A model generated the notes under the pieces. It was given only the letters and a program-made list of their open reading frames with translations. It did no database searches and was not told the DNA's origin. Shown one piece after another: positions 38,087 to 45,841 of a stretch of DNA of 48,536 bases. The translations under genes and the position numbers were made by a program. The stretch's first letter is position 1, and each line of letters starts with the position of its first letter. The stretch lies in the NCBI GenBank assembly GCA_000875945.1, contig JPZU01000001.1, forward strand, positions 858,925-907,460, written 5' to 3'. This DNA is from Lachnospiraceae bacterium TWA4. Its GTDB lineage: Bacteria; Bacillota; Clostridia; Lachnospirales; Lachnospiraceae.

Positions 38087-38872
38087 ATGGCATATACAAT
38101 TTTTATGGATGCAGGTCACGGAGGTCTAGATCCTGGAGCCGTTTATAAAGAAAGAAATGAAAAAGACGATACGTTAAAATTAACTTTAAGTGTTGGAAAA
38201 CTTTTATCAGATGCAGGGATTAATGTCATTTATAGTCGTGATGAAGACCGCTATGATACACCTTTTGAAAAGGCTATGCTTGGAAATGATTCAGAAGCAG
38301 ATCTTTTTGTTTCCATTCATCGAAATGCTATAGAAATTCCTGGAACTGCTTCTGGTGTAGAAACTTTGGTATATTCTAATCAAGGACTTCCTTCACGTTT
38401 AGCAAAGGCTATTAATGCAAATTTAGAAGAAGTTGGATTTGTTAATCGTGGAATTATTGAGCGACCGAATTTAGTTGTCCTTAGACGTACTCGTATGCCT
38501 GCTATACTCATTGAAGTCGGATTTATAGATTCAGAGATAGATAATGATTTATTCGATTCAAAATTTAATGAGATTTCACAAGCAATTGCTAATGGAATAC
38601 TGGAAACGATTGATTTACCTGTCACAGCTGATGAAATCACGCAACCAGATGAAACTAATTGCCTTTATAGAGTTCAAACAGGCGCATTTCGAAATGGTTA
38701 CTATGCAAAAGAACTATTATCTCAATTATTACAAGATGGATATCCTGCATTTATTTTACAAGTCGATGGACTTTATAAAGTTCAAGTTGGTGCCTATAAA
38801 AATTTAGAAAATGCTATTCGAATGGAAAAAAACTTAAGGCAAGCTGGATATGAAACGTATATTACGGTTTAG
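38087..38872 (+). CDS. N-acetylmuramoyl-L-alanine amidase (Amidase_3) with SPOR domain
   Basis: 261 residues without an obvious signal peptide. The zinc-dependent Amidase_3 domain (about 1-180) has MDAGHGGLDPGAV with the first His, a conserved Glu in YKERNEKD, SIHRNA with the second His (about 86-91) and the catalytic Glu in ILIEVGFID (about 143-151). The C-terminal ~70 residues form an SPOR repeat (YRVQTGAFRN ... YKVQVGAYKN) that binds denuded glycan. The arrangement resembles the CwlC/CwlD-type spore or mother-cell lytic amidases; the sporulation role is inferred. Confidence 0.92.
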   Translation: MAYTIFMDAGHGGLDPGAVYKERNEKDDTLKLTLSVGKLLSDAGINVIYSRDEDRYDTPFEKAMLGNDSEADLFVSIHRNAIEIPGTASGVETLVYSNQGLPSRLAKAINANLEEVGFVNRGIIERPNLVVLRRTRMPAILIEVGFIDSEIDNDLFDSKFNEISQAIANGILETIDLPVTADEITQPDETNCLYRVQTGAFRNGYYAKELLSQLLQDGYPAFILQVDGLYKVQVGAYKNLENAIRMEKNLRQAGYETYITV

Positions 38873-38917
38873 ACTATATATCCAATTGTCGATTCCATTC
38901 AAGACATTCACTTATGG

Positions 38918-39004
38918 TTTAGGTTATATATAGTTTAGACTGTACAAAAAAAGAATTAGAGAACAAACCAAGCACATACAAATTTAGGTTATATATAGTT
39001 TAGA
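38918..39004 (+). repeat. 22-bp direct repeat downstream of the amidase
   Basis: A 22-base sequence (TTTAGGTTATATATAGTTTA plus GA) occurs identically at 38918-38939 and 38983-39004. A partial relative (GGTTTAGACTATATA) covers the amidase stop codon at 38866-38880. The block looks like decayed copies of the gene's own 3' end. Confidence 0.7.
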
Positions 39005-39024
39005 GTACGTTGATATTTAAACTA

Positions 39025-39178
39025 AAAAGCCTCCCTCTTGAGGGAGGTGGCTGCAAAGCAGACGGAGGGAGTATTTCATCTGTAGAAAGGAATGTTCTAT
39101 CTTTAAAAAATATTCATTTCTATTAACTCTTTACTCCCTCAGTCGCTAAAGCGACAGCTCCCTCAAGAGGGAGCCTTT
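39025..39178. mobile_element. MITE-like element with 47-bp terminal inverted repeats
   Basis: The left end AAAGCCTCCCTCTTGAGGGA continues to GGAGGGAGTA. It is the near-perfect inverted partner of the right end (ACTCCCTCAGTCGC ... CTCAAGAGGGAGCCTTT). Each end contains a smaller hairpin (CTCCCTC-TT-GAGGGAG). The ~60-base core is AT-rich and codes for nothing. It sits between two convergent genes and may double as a bidirectional terminator. No transposase nearby. Confidence 0.75.
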
Positions 39179-39192
39179 AACTTTTTTATATT

Positions 39193-39339
39193 CTACATTT
39201 ATTAATTTTCTTGTGTTACGTTTATTAATTTTCTTGTGTTACGTTTATTAATTTTCTCGTTCTACGTTTATTAATTTTCTCGTTCTACATTTATTAATTT
39301 TCTCGTTCTACATTTATTAATCTTCTTGTTCTACATTTA
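39193..39339 (-). repeat. 23-bp tandem repeat (six full units plus part) made from the ABC-F stop-codon region
   Basis: Units start at 39193, 39216, 39239, 39262, 39285 and 39308, with a partial unit at 39331. On the minus strand each unit reads like AATGTAGAACGAGAAAATTAATAA. The unit nearest the gene encodes the last residues NVEQED and the TAA stop. The farther units differ by a few substitutions. The array is therefore an expansion of the gene's own 3' end into the spacer. Confidence 0.9.
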
Positions 39340-40948
39340 CAGTATTTAACTGTCTCTTACGGATTTCTACATCACTCTCAAGATATTCATCATAAGTTGT
39401 AATCTTATCAATTAATCCATTTGGAGTAATTTCCATGATACGATTAGCAGTTGTCTGAACAAACTGATGATCATGACAAGAGAATAAGATAACACCTGGG
39501 AATTTAATTAACGCATTATTTAATGATGTAATAGATTCCATATCTAAGTGGTTAGTAGGTTCATCAACGATTAACACATTGGTTGCTTGAATCATCATCA
39601 TTGATAACTGACAACGAACTCGCTCACCACCAGATAGAACGTTTAACTTCTTCATTCCATCTTCACCAGCAAATAACATACGTCCTAAGAAACCACGAAC
39701 ATAAGTTGGATCCTTAATTGCTGAATACTGAGTTAACCAATCAGTAATTGTACTGTCTGAGTTAAAGATATACGTATTATCTTTTGCAAAGTATGCCTGA
39801 GAAGTCGTAATACCCCATTTATAAGAACCTGAATCTGGCTCCATTTCTCCAGCTAAAATCTGGAATAAAGTGGTTTTTGCAAGTTCATTTGAACCCACAA
39901 AAGCAACTTTATCTTCTCTTCCTAAAATAAAGGAAATATTGTCTAAAACTTTTACACCATCAATGGTTTTACATAAATTTTCAACAACCAAAACTTCATT
40001 ACCAATTTCACGTTCTGGACGGAAATCAATATATGGATATTTACGGCTAGAAGGACGAATTTCATCCAGCTGAATTTTCTCTAATGCACGTTTTCTAGAA
40101 GTCGCCTGTTTTGATTTCGAAGCATTGGCACTAAATCTCTGAATAAATTCTTGTAATTCTTTGATTTTTTCTTCTTTCTTCTTATTAGCTTCTTTCATCT
40201 GCTTAATCATTAACTGACTAGATTCATACCAGAAATCATAGTTACCAGCATAAAGCTGAATCTTTGCATAGTCAATATCAGCAATATGAGTACAAACTTT
40301 ATTTAAGAAATAACGGTCATGAGATACTACGATAACGGTGTTATCAAAGTTAATTAAGAACTCTTCTAACCAAGCAATTGCATCTAAATCTAAATGGTTC
40401 GTAGGCTCATCGAGTAATAAGATATCTGGGTTACCAAATAATGCCTGAGCAAGTAAAACTTTGACTTTTAGATTACCATCTAAATCTTTCATTAAGTTAT
40501 AGTGATATTCTGTATCAACACCTAAACCATTTAATAAAGTCGCTGCATCTGATTCTGCTTCCCAACCATTCATTGAAGCAAATTCACCTTCAAGTTCTGC
40601 TGCCTTGATACCATCTTCTTCTGTGAAATCTTCTTTCATGTAGATTGCATCTTTTTCTTTCATGATTTCATATAAACGAAGATTTCCCATAATAACTGTA
40701 TCTAAAACTGTGTACTCATCATATTTAAAGTGATCCTGCTGTAAAAATGATAGACGCTGACCTGGAGTAATGCTTACATCACCCTTACTTGGCTCTAACT
40801 GTCCAGATAAAATCTTTAAAAAAGTTGACTTACCTGCACCATTTGCACCAATTAAACCATAACAGTTTCCTTCTGTAAATTTAATATTAACTTCTTCAAA
40901 TAATGCCTTTTTTCCAATTCTTAAAGTTACATTATTAGCACTTATCAT
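39317..40948 (-). CDS. ABC-F family ATP-binding protein (YbiT/YkpA-like)
   Basis: 543 residues with two ABC ATPase domains and no membrane segments, as in ABC-F translation factors. NBD1 has Walker A GANGAGKST (about 34-42) and LLLDEPTNHLD. Its signature loop reads LDGNLKVKVLLAQA rather than LSGGE. NBD2 has LSGGERVRCQLSM and VDEPTNHLD. Its Walker A is GSNELAKTTLF, lacking the usual second and third Gly but keeping Lys. The charged linker (about 240-310) is intact. ABC-F proteins act on the ribosome E site; some protect against antibiotics, but nothing here indicates that. The stop codon lies in a tandem repeat. Confidence 0.9.
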   Translation of the reverse strand: MISANNVTLRIGKKALFEEVNIKFTEGNCYGLIGANGAGKSTFLKILSGQLEPSKGDVSITPGQRLSFLQQDHFKYDEYTVLDTVIMGNLRLYEIMKEKDAIYMKEDFTEEDGIKAAELEGEFASMNGWEAESDAATLLNGLGVDTEYHYNLMKDLDGNLKVKVLLAQALFGNPDILLLDEPTNHLDLDAIAWLEEFLINFDNTVIVVSHDRYFLNKVCTHIADIDYAKIQLYAGNYDFWYESSQLMIKQMKEANKKKEEKIKELQEFIQRFSANASKSKQATSRKRALEKIQLDEIRPSSRKYPYIDFRPEREIGNEVLVVENLCKTIDGVKVLDNISFILGREDKVAFVGSNELAKTTLFQILAGEMEPDSGSYKWGITTSQAYFAKDNTYIFNSDSTITDWLTQYSAIKDPTYVRGFLGRMLFAGEDGMKKLNVLSGGERVRCQLSMMMIQATNVLIVDEPTNHLDMESITSLNNALIKFPGVILFSCHDHQFVQTTANRIMEITPNGLIDKITTYDEYLESDVEIRKRQLNTVNVEQED

Positions 40949-41045
40949 AAATATTTTCTCCTCTTATTCAAATTCAAAGCCTTTATAATTTCAATACAAA
41001 CATGGCTATTGTACAAGAAAAGAAGCTAGATTGCAAGGGGATTTT

Positions 41046-41699
41046 TTAAATATTCCTCTTTCTATCCATGTATACACCTCTTAGTATTGTAATAAGTGCT
41101 GCCAAAGCAAATAAAATCATAAGTCCAGTAACCATAAGCCTTGCTCCACCAGTTAACATTCCTCCAACATACGAATACACAATCGTTGCTGGAAGCTGTC
41201 CGATCCCTGTTGCTACAAAAAATCCAATAAATGACATAGAGGTCAGTCCAGCTGCATAACTAACATAATCAAAGGATACAAATGGTAATAATCGGCAAAC
41301 TAAGATGGTATTCTTTCCATATCGTTCAAAAAATTCATCAATCTGTTTAAGTCCTACTTTACTCGTTAACTTTTCTGCTACATCTCTTCCTAAAAATCTG
41401 GCAATATAAAAACAAAGAGCCGCTCCTGCCATCGCACTAGTCCAAGAAAGAATGGCTCCCTGCCACCAGCCAAAAAGATTTGCATTGGCAAAGGTAATTA
41501 GAAAGGCTGGAAGTGGTGCCGCAATTGATTGAAAAACCATCAAAAAGAATGAAATAGCAACCGCATAAACTCCATAAGACTTCATAAACTCACTAATGAC
41601 CTCGAAATCTCCTGTTAAAAACATATTCTTAATGGATGGAACATAAATATAAATTCCTACCACAAAAGCAATACATATACACGCTAATACTTTTTTCAT
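41046..41699 (-). CDS. TVP38/VTT-domain membrane protein (distal)
   Basis: 217 residues with about five hydrophobic segments. The SNARE-associated/VTT domain core is visible: APLPAFLITFANANLFGWWQ (about 66-85), FYIARFLGRDVAEK and FVSYAAGLTSMSF (about 150). VTT proteins include DedA and eukaryotic TMEM41B/VMP1, which move lipids. It is the last gene of a tight operon, overlapping the kinase-like gene by 4 bases. A second member of the same family begins the operon. A lipid or lipid-carrier transport role is inferred. Confidence 0.85.
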   Translation of the reverse strand: MKKVLACICIAFVVGIYIYVPSIKNMFLTGDFEVISEFMKSYGVYAVAISFFLMVFQSIAAPLPAFLITFANANLFGWWQGAILSWTSAMAGAALCFYIARFLGRDVAEKLTSKVGLKQIDEFFERYGKNTILVCRLLPFVSFDYVSYAAGLTSMSFIGFFVATGIGQLPATIVYSYVGGMLTGGARLMVTGLMILFALAALITILRGVYMDRKRNI

Positions 41700-42589
41700 C
41701 TCACAAATTCCTCAATCATATCTAAAAATTCTATATCTAAATACTGACCTAATTTCTTCCATGTCGATTCATTTTTGATTTCTTTTCCTGGCTCTTGATA
41801 CTGAATCCATGCCATTGCACACCAAGTCACTCCACGAAGACAATTCATTTTAACATACTTATAGGTTCGCTCTCTAAGTCCTGATACGTCATATCGACCA
41901 TTTACGGCTACTATATAACGGTCGATGAAGTCATCCATTTGACTTTTTGTTAAGATGACATCCGTTTTCCAAAAGGTCGTTGTAGGTGCTAGAAAATGAC
42001 CAAGATCCTGCGCTGGATCCGCATACAATGGCTTTTCCCAATCAACTAAACGACAATAATCTCCATCAATCAGGAAATTCGTAGAATTTAATTCGGTATT
42101 GATAATACATCGATAAGGCGTATCAATAGATAAATCTGCTACTTGAAGCATGTTATCAATCTTCTCTCTCTTTATAGGCTCTTGATAAATTTCTATCATC
42201 TGCTTGCATTCTTCTAAAATAGCTTCTAATGGATTATTTGGACAAATTAGTCCTTCACCATTTGTCTGTAAGCTATGAATGTCTGCAAGGCATGGAGCTA
42301 CATAGGATAATTCAGTCTGATAATCCAAATGATGCCCTGGCAAATATTCCATAACTAATGTTCCTTCATTAGAATCTACGGAATACACCTTCGGTGTTCG
42401 ATTGGTAGGTTCTAAGAGCTTTAGCACATGAAATTCATAGCCAATTTGGTCATCAAGGTGCATCTGACTTCCACAGTTTTTACGTAAAATTTGATTTGTT
42501 TTTTTATTCAAATAATTGATGTTATACTCGCCTCTAGCTAATAATTCATAGTTATCTAATGTCTTTGTATTTTGCTGAAATTTTGTCAA
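41696..42589 (-). CDS. aminoglycoside-phosphotransferase/choline-kinase-fold protein
   Basis: 297 residues. The C-lobe has the fold's Asp-containing LVDWEKPLYADPAQDLGHFL (about 185-204), equivalent to the DFG-type metal site. In the catalytic loop, where most relatives have H-x-D-x-x-x-x-N, this protein has NTELNSTN (His to Asn, Asp to Glu). Hence weak or altered phosphotransfer is possible, although the subgroup may normally have this loop. It overlaps the glycosyltransferase gene by 38 bases and the VTT gene by 4. The substrate is probably a small sugar, amino alcohol or lipid head group; antibiotic resistance is not suggested by the context. Confidence 0.8.
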   Translation of the reverse strand: MTKFQQNTKTLDNYELLARGEYNINYLNKKTNQILRKNCGSQMHLDDQIGYEFHVLKLLEPTNRTPKVYSVDSNEGTLVMEYLPGHHLDYQTELSYVAPCLADIHSLQTNGEGLICPNNPLEAILEECKQMIEIYQEPIKREKIDNMLQVADLSIDTPYRCIINTELNSTNFLIDGDYCRLVDWEKPLYADPAQDLGHFLAPTTTFWKTDVILTKSQMDDFIDRYIVAVNGRYDVSGLRERTYKYVKMNCLRGVTWCAMAWIQYQEPGKEIKNESTWKKLGQYLDIEFLDMIEEFVR

Positions 42590-43811
42590 TATCTACACCC
42601 TCTCTATAGTCTTTTCGAAGTCGATTCATCTGCCACATCACTTTAAGCTTTGGAATCGTTCCCTTTGGAAATCGCCTGTCTGATGTATAAATTCGTTTTC
42701 TTGTCATTCCAAACTTAACGCCCCATTCTTTTAATTTTAACGAAAATTGATAGTCTTCCATAATAGGAATTTCTGGAAACATTCCCGCCATAAAAAATAA
42801 ATCGCTGTCAATAAAAATTCCTTGATCTCCAAAGGGAAGTCTTCGATACTTTGCACGATGATTCGAAATCACTCGACACGTCCACATAAAGAAATTTTTT
42901 GAATGAAAAGCAATACCAAAACATCCAGCTTCATAGTCTCGCATGACTTCTCGGATTTGTTCTAATGCATGAGGAGGTAATTCACTATCACAGTGTAAAA
43001 AGAATAATACATCACCAGAACTTGCAATTGCTCCTACATTCATCTGAGCTGCTCGTCCCTTTACTCCAGAAATCACATGAAATTCTGGCCAAATTTTTTC
43101 TAGCGTTTTATCCGTACTTCCTCCATCCACAAAAATAATTTCACAAGGAAGCCAAATGAGTTGCTGTTGCAGTGCTTCAATCGTTTTTTCTTCATTATAG
43201 ATTGGCACTATAATTGAAATCTTCGTATTCCTTGTAAGATATCGTCCTGTATGTGTTTTTTTCATCCAAGGATGTTCTCGCATACGACGTCGATAGCCCC
43301 TTAAATCATATTTTGTATCCATATCATGAAGTGTACGAATTGTCGTAATTGGCTGTGAAATCTCCTTTAAATTCATATAATTAAACACTTCTTTGTGAAG
43401 TGTATTCATTCCAACTAAATAGTATCCTCCATCCACACTAGGTCCAAAAACTAAATCTGAATAGGTTAATTTGTCAAATGCTTTATTTAAATCACTTGCT
43501 CTAAGTTCTGGAATATCCGTTCCAATTAATATGCAAGAATTATAGCCTTTATCTAAGACTTTTTTCATAGCATTCACCATTCGTTCTCCAAGGCTTTCTC
43601 CAACCTGTTTAAAATATCTAGGTTTTGTAATCGTTCCTCCTGTATAACAAATAAAGATATCTGCTTTTACTTTGCGACACTCATTTAAGATATCTTTTAG
43701 GAAGCACTGGTGGAGTTCTTTACACTGTTTCCCACTAAGGTAAGGCATCATCCTAGTCTTTGTTTGTCCTGCTTTTGGAATTCTTGTAAATACAATAATT
43801 GCTCTTTTCAT
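42552..43811 (-). CDS. two-domain protein: TIGR04282-type (DUF2064) transferase fused to TIGR04283-type family 2 glycosyltransferase
   Basis: 419 residues. Residues 1-190 match the DUF2064/GT-A nucleotidyl-type domain: IIVFTRIPKAGQTKTRMMPY, LIGTDIPEL and FGPSVDGGYYLVG. Residues about 205-400 are a GT2 glycosyltransferase: ISIIVPIYNEEKTI, the UDP-binding FVDGGSTD, LHCDSELPP with the DxD-like acid, and GDQGIF followed by PIMEDYQFS. These two families are often neighbours and are named after arsenosugar clusters, but no arsenic gene is present here. The protein probably makes a small glycoside or lipid-linked sugar. It is tightly linked to a kinase-fold gene and to two membrane proteins. Confidence 0.88.
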   Translation of the reverse strand: MKRAIIVFTRIPKAGQTKTRMMPYLSGKQCKELHQCFLKDILNECRKVKADIFICYTGGTITKPRYFKQVGESLGERMVNAMKKVLDKGYNSCILIGTDIPELRASDLNKAFDKLTYSDLVFGPSVDGGYYLVGMNTLHKEVFNYMNLKEISQPITTIRTLHDMDTKYDLRGYRRRMREHPWMKKTHTGRYLTRNTKISIIVPIYNEEKTIEALQQQLIWLPCEIIFVDGGSTDKTLEKIWPEFHVISGVKGRAAQMNVGAIASSGDVLFFLHCDSELPPHALEQIREVMRDYEAGCFGIAFHSKNFFMWTCRVISNHRAKYRRLPFGDQGIFIDSDLFFMAGMFPEIPIMEDYQFSLKLKEWGVKFGMTRKRIYTSDRRFPKGTIPKLKVMWQMNRLRKDYREGVDIDKISAKYKDIR

Positions 43812-44192
43812 CTATTTTACCTTTAACATTATTCGATTAATTTTTGATTTGATTATATCTGGTTTTTCATGGGTTTCTAAAATTATTGGCAAGATATGTT
43901 TTGCTTTTTTTAAATTGTACGCACAGGATGCACAATAAATATACATATTTTCGTAACCATTTAATTCCTTAATAAAACCTTTTGCAATTTCTTTTTCAGT
44001 CTGTCCTGCATGACCCCCTAGCCCACAACACTGCACACCTTCAATCACCTTACAATCACAGTCAATAAAATACTCTTTAATTTGTCTAAGTAATTCCTCA
44101 CTATGTCTATCAGGACAAGGCTTAAATATCCATCCAATTTCTGTAATCGGTTTTCCAATGCCAAATTCGTGAAGTACTTCATAAATACTCAC
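43812..44192 (-). CDS. CCG-type Fe-S protein, C-terminal half (frame split)
   Basis: 126 residues from GTG 44192. It has the second cysteine-rich (CCG) domain of HdrD/GlpC-like proteins: KPCPDRHSE, VIEGVQCCGLGGHAG and YIYCASCAYNLKKA. The first codons overlap the stop of the preceding frame (TAGTG). Adding one A to the A5 run at 44196-44200 fuses both parts as GKTKKVVSIYEVLHEF, giving a 286-residue protein of family length. Alternatively, two separately translated halves. Confidence 0.75.
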   Translation of the reverse strand: MSIYEVLHEFGIGKPITEIGWIFKPCPDRHSEELLRQIKEYFIDCDCKVIEGVQCCGLGGHAGQTEKEIAKGFIKELNGYENMYIYCASCAYNLKKAKHILPIILETHEKPDIIKSKINRIMLKVK

Positions 44193-44671
44193 TACTTTTT
44201 GGTTTTACCTAGATAATCATAGCAATTAGGACATGCTGTAATAATTTCATCATAGGCTTCGAACTTTTTTCTAGGCTTCGCTCCAAGTTCTTCATCCGGT
44301 TTCCCACAACAGTCATAAATTACACCTATTCCATGTTCTTTCAAAACTGCTACTAGCTTATCGGTTGTCTTTGGATAAAATGCTGAAAAATTACACCCTG
44401 GAAAGAACACCCTCTTTTTCGTTGCATGTTTATAATTTTTCCACAGTTTATCAGATTCTTGTTGAACTTTAGGGTGATTTTTTCTCATTTGTAAAATCAT
44501 TTCTCGTCCATCAATTTCTTCAGGACAGATGGCACTGCAAGTTCCACATAAAAAACAGTGATAGGCAAGTTCTTCTAACTTCTTTGTATCGCCTATATCG
44601 ATTTGATACTTACTTAAGAACTTACAATTTTCCTGACAAAGATGACAATGTGTACATTTATTTTTGGACAT
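44192..44671 (-). CDS. CCG-type Fe-S protein, N-terminal half (4Fe-4S plus first CCG domain)
   Basis: 159 residues. A pair of Cys clusters resembling 2x[4Fe-4S] ferredoxin is at the N-terminus (CTHCHLCQENC, then CFLCGTCSAICP, about 6-50). The first CCG domain follows (FFPGCNFSAFYP, IYDCCGKPDEELG, ITACPNCYDY, about 90-152). Such proteins pass electrons to or from quinones or disulfides (GlpC, HdrD, LldE type). The reading frame ends at TAG 44192-44194, one base out of step with the C-terminal half. The start overlaps the upstream VTT gene by 14 bases. Confidence 0.8.
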   Translation of the reverse strand: MSKNKCTHCHLCQENCKFLSKYQIDIGDTKKLEELAYHCFLCGTCSAICPEEIDGREMILQMRKNHPKVQQESDKLWKNYKHATKKRVFFPGCNFSAFYPKTTDKLVAVLKEHGIGVIYDCCGKPDEELGAKPRKKFEAYDEIITACPNCYDYLGKTKK

Positions 44672-45308
44672 AGTGTTTCTTTAAATAACCTCCAATTCCC
44701 ATGACTATTATTCCCATCATAACAGCAATTCCAAGGTATAGCAACCTGTTTCCTCTACTTGCAAGTCCTGCTGTTCCAACTGTATACATCGCAGTTCCTG
44801 GAAGCATGAAAACAAGCGAACCGATTGAGTAGGTTGAAAATTTTATATCGGTTACACCATAGGCAAAGTTTTGAAGATTGTAAGGAAATAATGGAACAAG
44901 TCTTGTAATCATTAAGATAAATAATTCATTCCCACTGTTTTCATCAAATAGCCACTTTTTTAAATACTTATTCTTCATTGCCACAGGGCGTATACTGTCT
45001 TTTAAGAAGAATCGACCGACAAGAAAGGCAAACATCGCTCCAAGAGTGGTTGCTAGTGAACAACAAATCGTTCCAAGGATTGGACCAAATAGAAGTCCTG
45101 CTGCAATCGCAAAAGTCACACCCGGTAAGGCAAGAGCTACGCATCCAATGATTGTAAGAATCATATAACTAATCACTGCTAGTGCTAGATTTTCTTCTCT
45201 TAGTTGATTAAGCCAACTGTTCATTAAATCAGACCATCCAAATTGATGGTTTAAAATTACAAATACTAAAACTAGTACTATGAATATCCATAACTTTTTA
45301 TTTTTCAT
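44658..45308 (-). CDS. TVP38/VTT-domain membrane protein (proximal)
   Basis: 216 residues. An N-terminal hydrophobic segment (KLWIFIVLVLVFVIL) is followed by the VTT core: LALPGVTFAIAAGLLFGPIL (about 57-76), FLVGRFFLKDSI and FPYNLQNFAYGVTDI (about 141-155), with further membrane segments to the C-terminus. It is paralogous in architecture to the VTT gene at the distal end of the same operon. It opens the operon; a terminator separates it from the C_GCAxxG_C_C gene upstream. Confidence 0.86.
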   Translation of the reverse strand: MKNKKLWIFIVLVLVFVILNHQFGWSDLMNSWLNQLREENLALAVISYMILTIIGCVALALPGVTFAIAAGLLFGPILGTICCSLATTLGAMFAFLVGRFFLKDSIRPVAMKNKYLKKWLFDENSGNELFILMITRLVPLFPYNLQNFAYGVTDIKFSTYSIGSLVFMLPGTAMYTVGTAGLASRGNRLLYLGIAVMMGIIVMGIGGYLKKHYVQK

Positions 45309-45323
45309 AACCCTCCTACCTAA

Positions 45324-45347
45324 AATAAGGGCTGTATAAACAGCCCC
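45324..45347 (-). terminator. terminator after the C_GCAxxG_C_C gene
   Basis: A 6-bp GC-rich stem GGGCTG/CAGCCC with a 6-base loop is followed by TTATTTTA on the minus strand. It is similar in sequence to the terminator at 2047-2071. Confidence 0.7.
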
Positions 45348-45365
45348 TATACTCTATAATATTTT

Positions 45366-45797
45366 TTATAATACCTCTTTAAGGATTTTTATACTCTCTT
45401 CTACAAGTTTTGGACAAAAATCCATCATCCTTCCACTGTCGATTGCCTCTTTAGCTTCCTCTAGCTTTGTCAAATCATAGCCTAAAAGTTTTCGACAAAT
45501 GACTGAATCATACTGACTTAAAAATTTCTCTCTAAATTCCTGACTTTTCTTGGACATAATTTCTTTTTCCTTAGCCAAATTCTCTAAGTCGCTATGTCCA
45601 TATTTTAAACCAATTGCTATCATAGCTCCAATTACAGCACCGCAAATTTCACCCATCTGCATGCCACCACCAAAACAAGCTGCCATTTTATTGGCTTCAT
45701 CTTCTGTAATTCCAAGTTCTGTAGCAACACTTCGTAATACGACCTGCGAACAGTCATATCCTTTTAAAAACTCGTCACGAATTTTATCACTAGTCAT
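45366..45797 (-). CDS. C_GCAxxG_C_C family redox protein
   Basis: 143 residues. The family cysteines are in place: GYDCSQVVL (first Cys, about 16), GGGMQMGEICGAVIGA (the G-C-A-x-x-G core, about 45-60), VICRKLLGYDL (about 100) and DFCPKLVEE (about 130). Members are thought to be disulfide or metal-binding proteins, often beside reductases. Function unknown. It lies 44 bases after the corrected end of the FGGY kinase and may be co-transcribed with it under the FMN riboswitch. Confidence 0.87.
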   Translation of the reverse strand: MTSDKIRDEFLKGYDCSQVVLRSVATELGITEDEANKMAACFGGGMQMGEICGAVIGAMIAIGLKYGHSDLENLAKEKEIMSKKSQEFREKFLSQYDSVICRKLLGYDLTKLEEAKEAIDSGRMMDFCPKLVEESIKILKEVL

Positions 45798-45841
45798 AGA
45801 TTTATCTCCCCTCTTATTGGTTGCTCTAGTATATCATCAAT

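Noticed and set aside
39193-39339. Regular 23-bp repeats considered as a CRISPR array
   Set aside because: Units are directly tandem with no unique spacers, and they match the end of the adjacent gene. No cas genes are present.
39317-40948. ABC-F antibiotic-resistance protein
   Set aside because: Sequence features fit the housekeeping YbiT/YkpA-like group, and no resistance leader or attenuator is visible upstream.
41696-42589. Aminoglycoside resistance gene
   Set aside because: Only the general phosphotransferase fold is shared. The catalytic loop differs and the operon context is biosynthetic.
42552-43811. Arsenosugar biosynthesis cluster
   Set aside because: The two glycosyltransferase families carry that label, but no ArsM methyltransferase or ArsS radical SAM gene is in the window.
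44192-44671. Programmed frameshift in the Fe-S protein
   Set aside because: The site reads C-AAA-AAG, not a full XXXYYYZ heptamer, and the second half has its own GTG start. A base missing from the A5 run is simpler.
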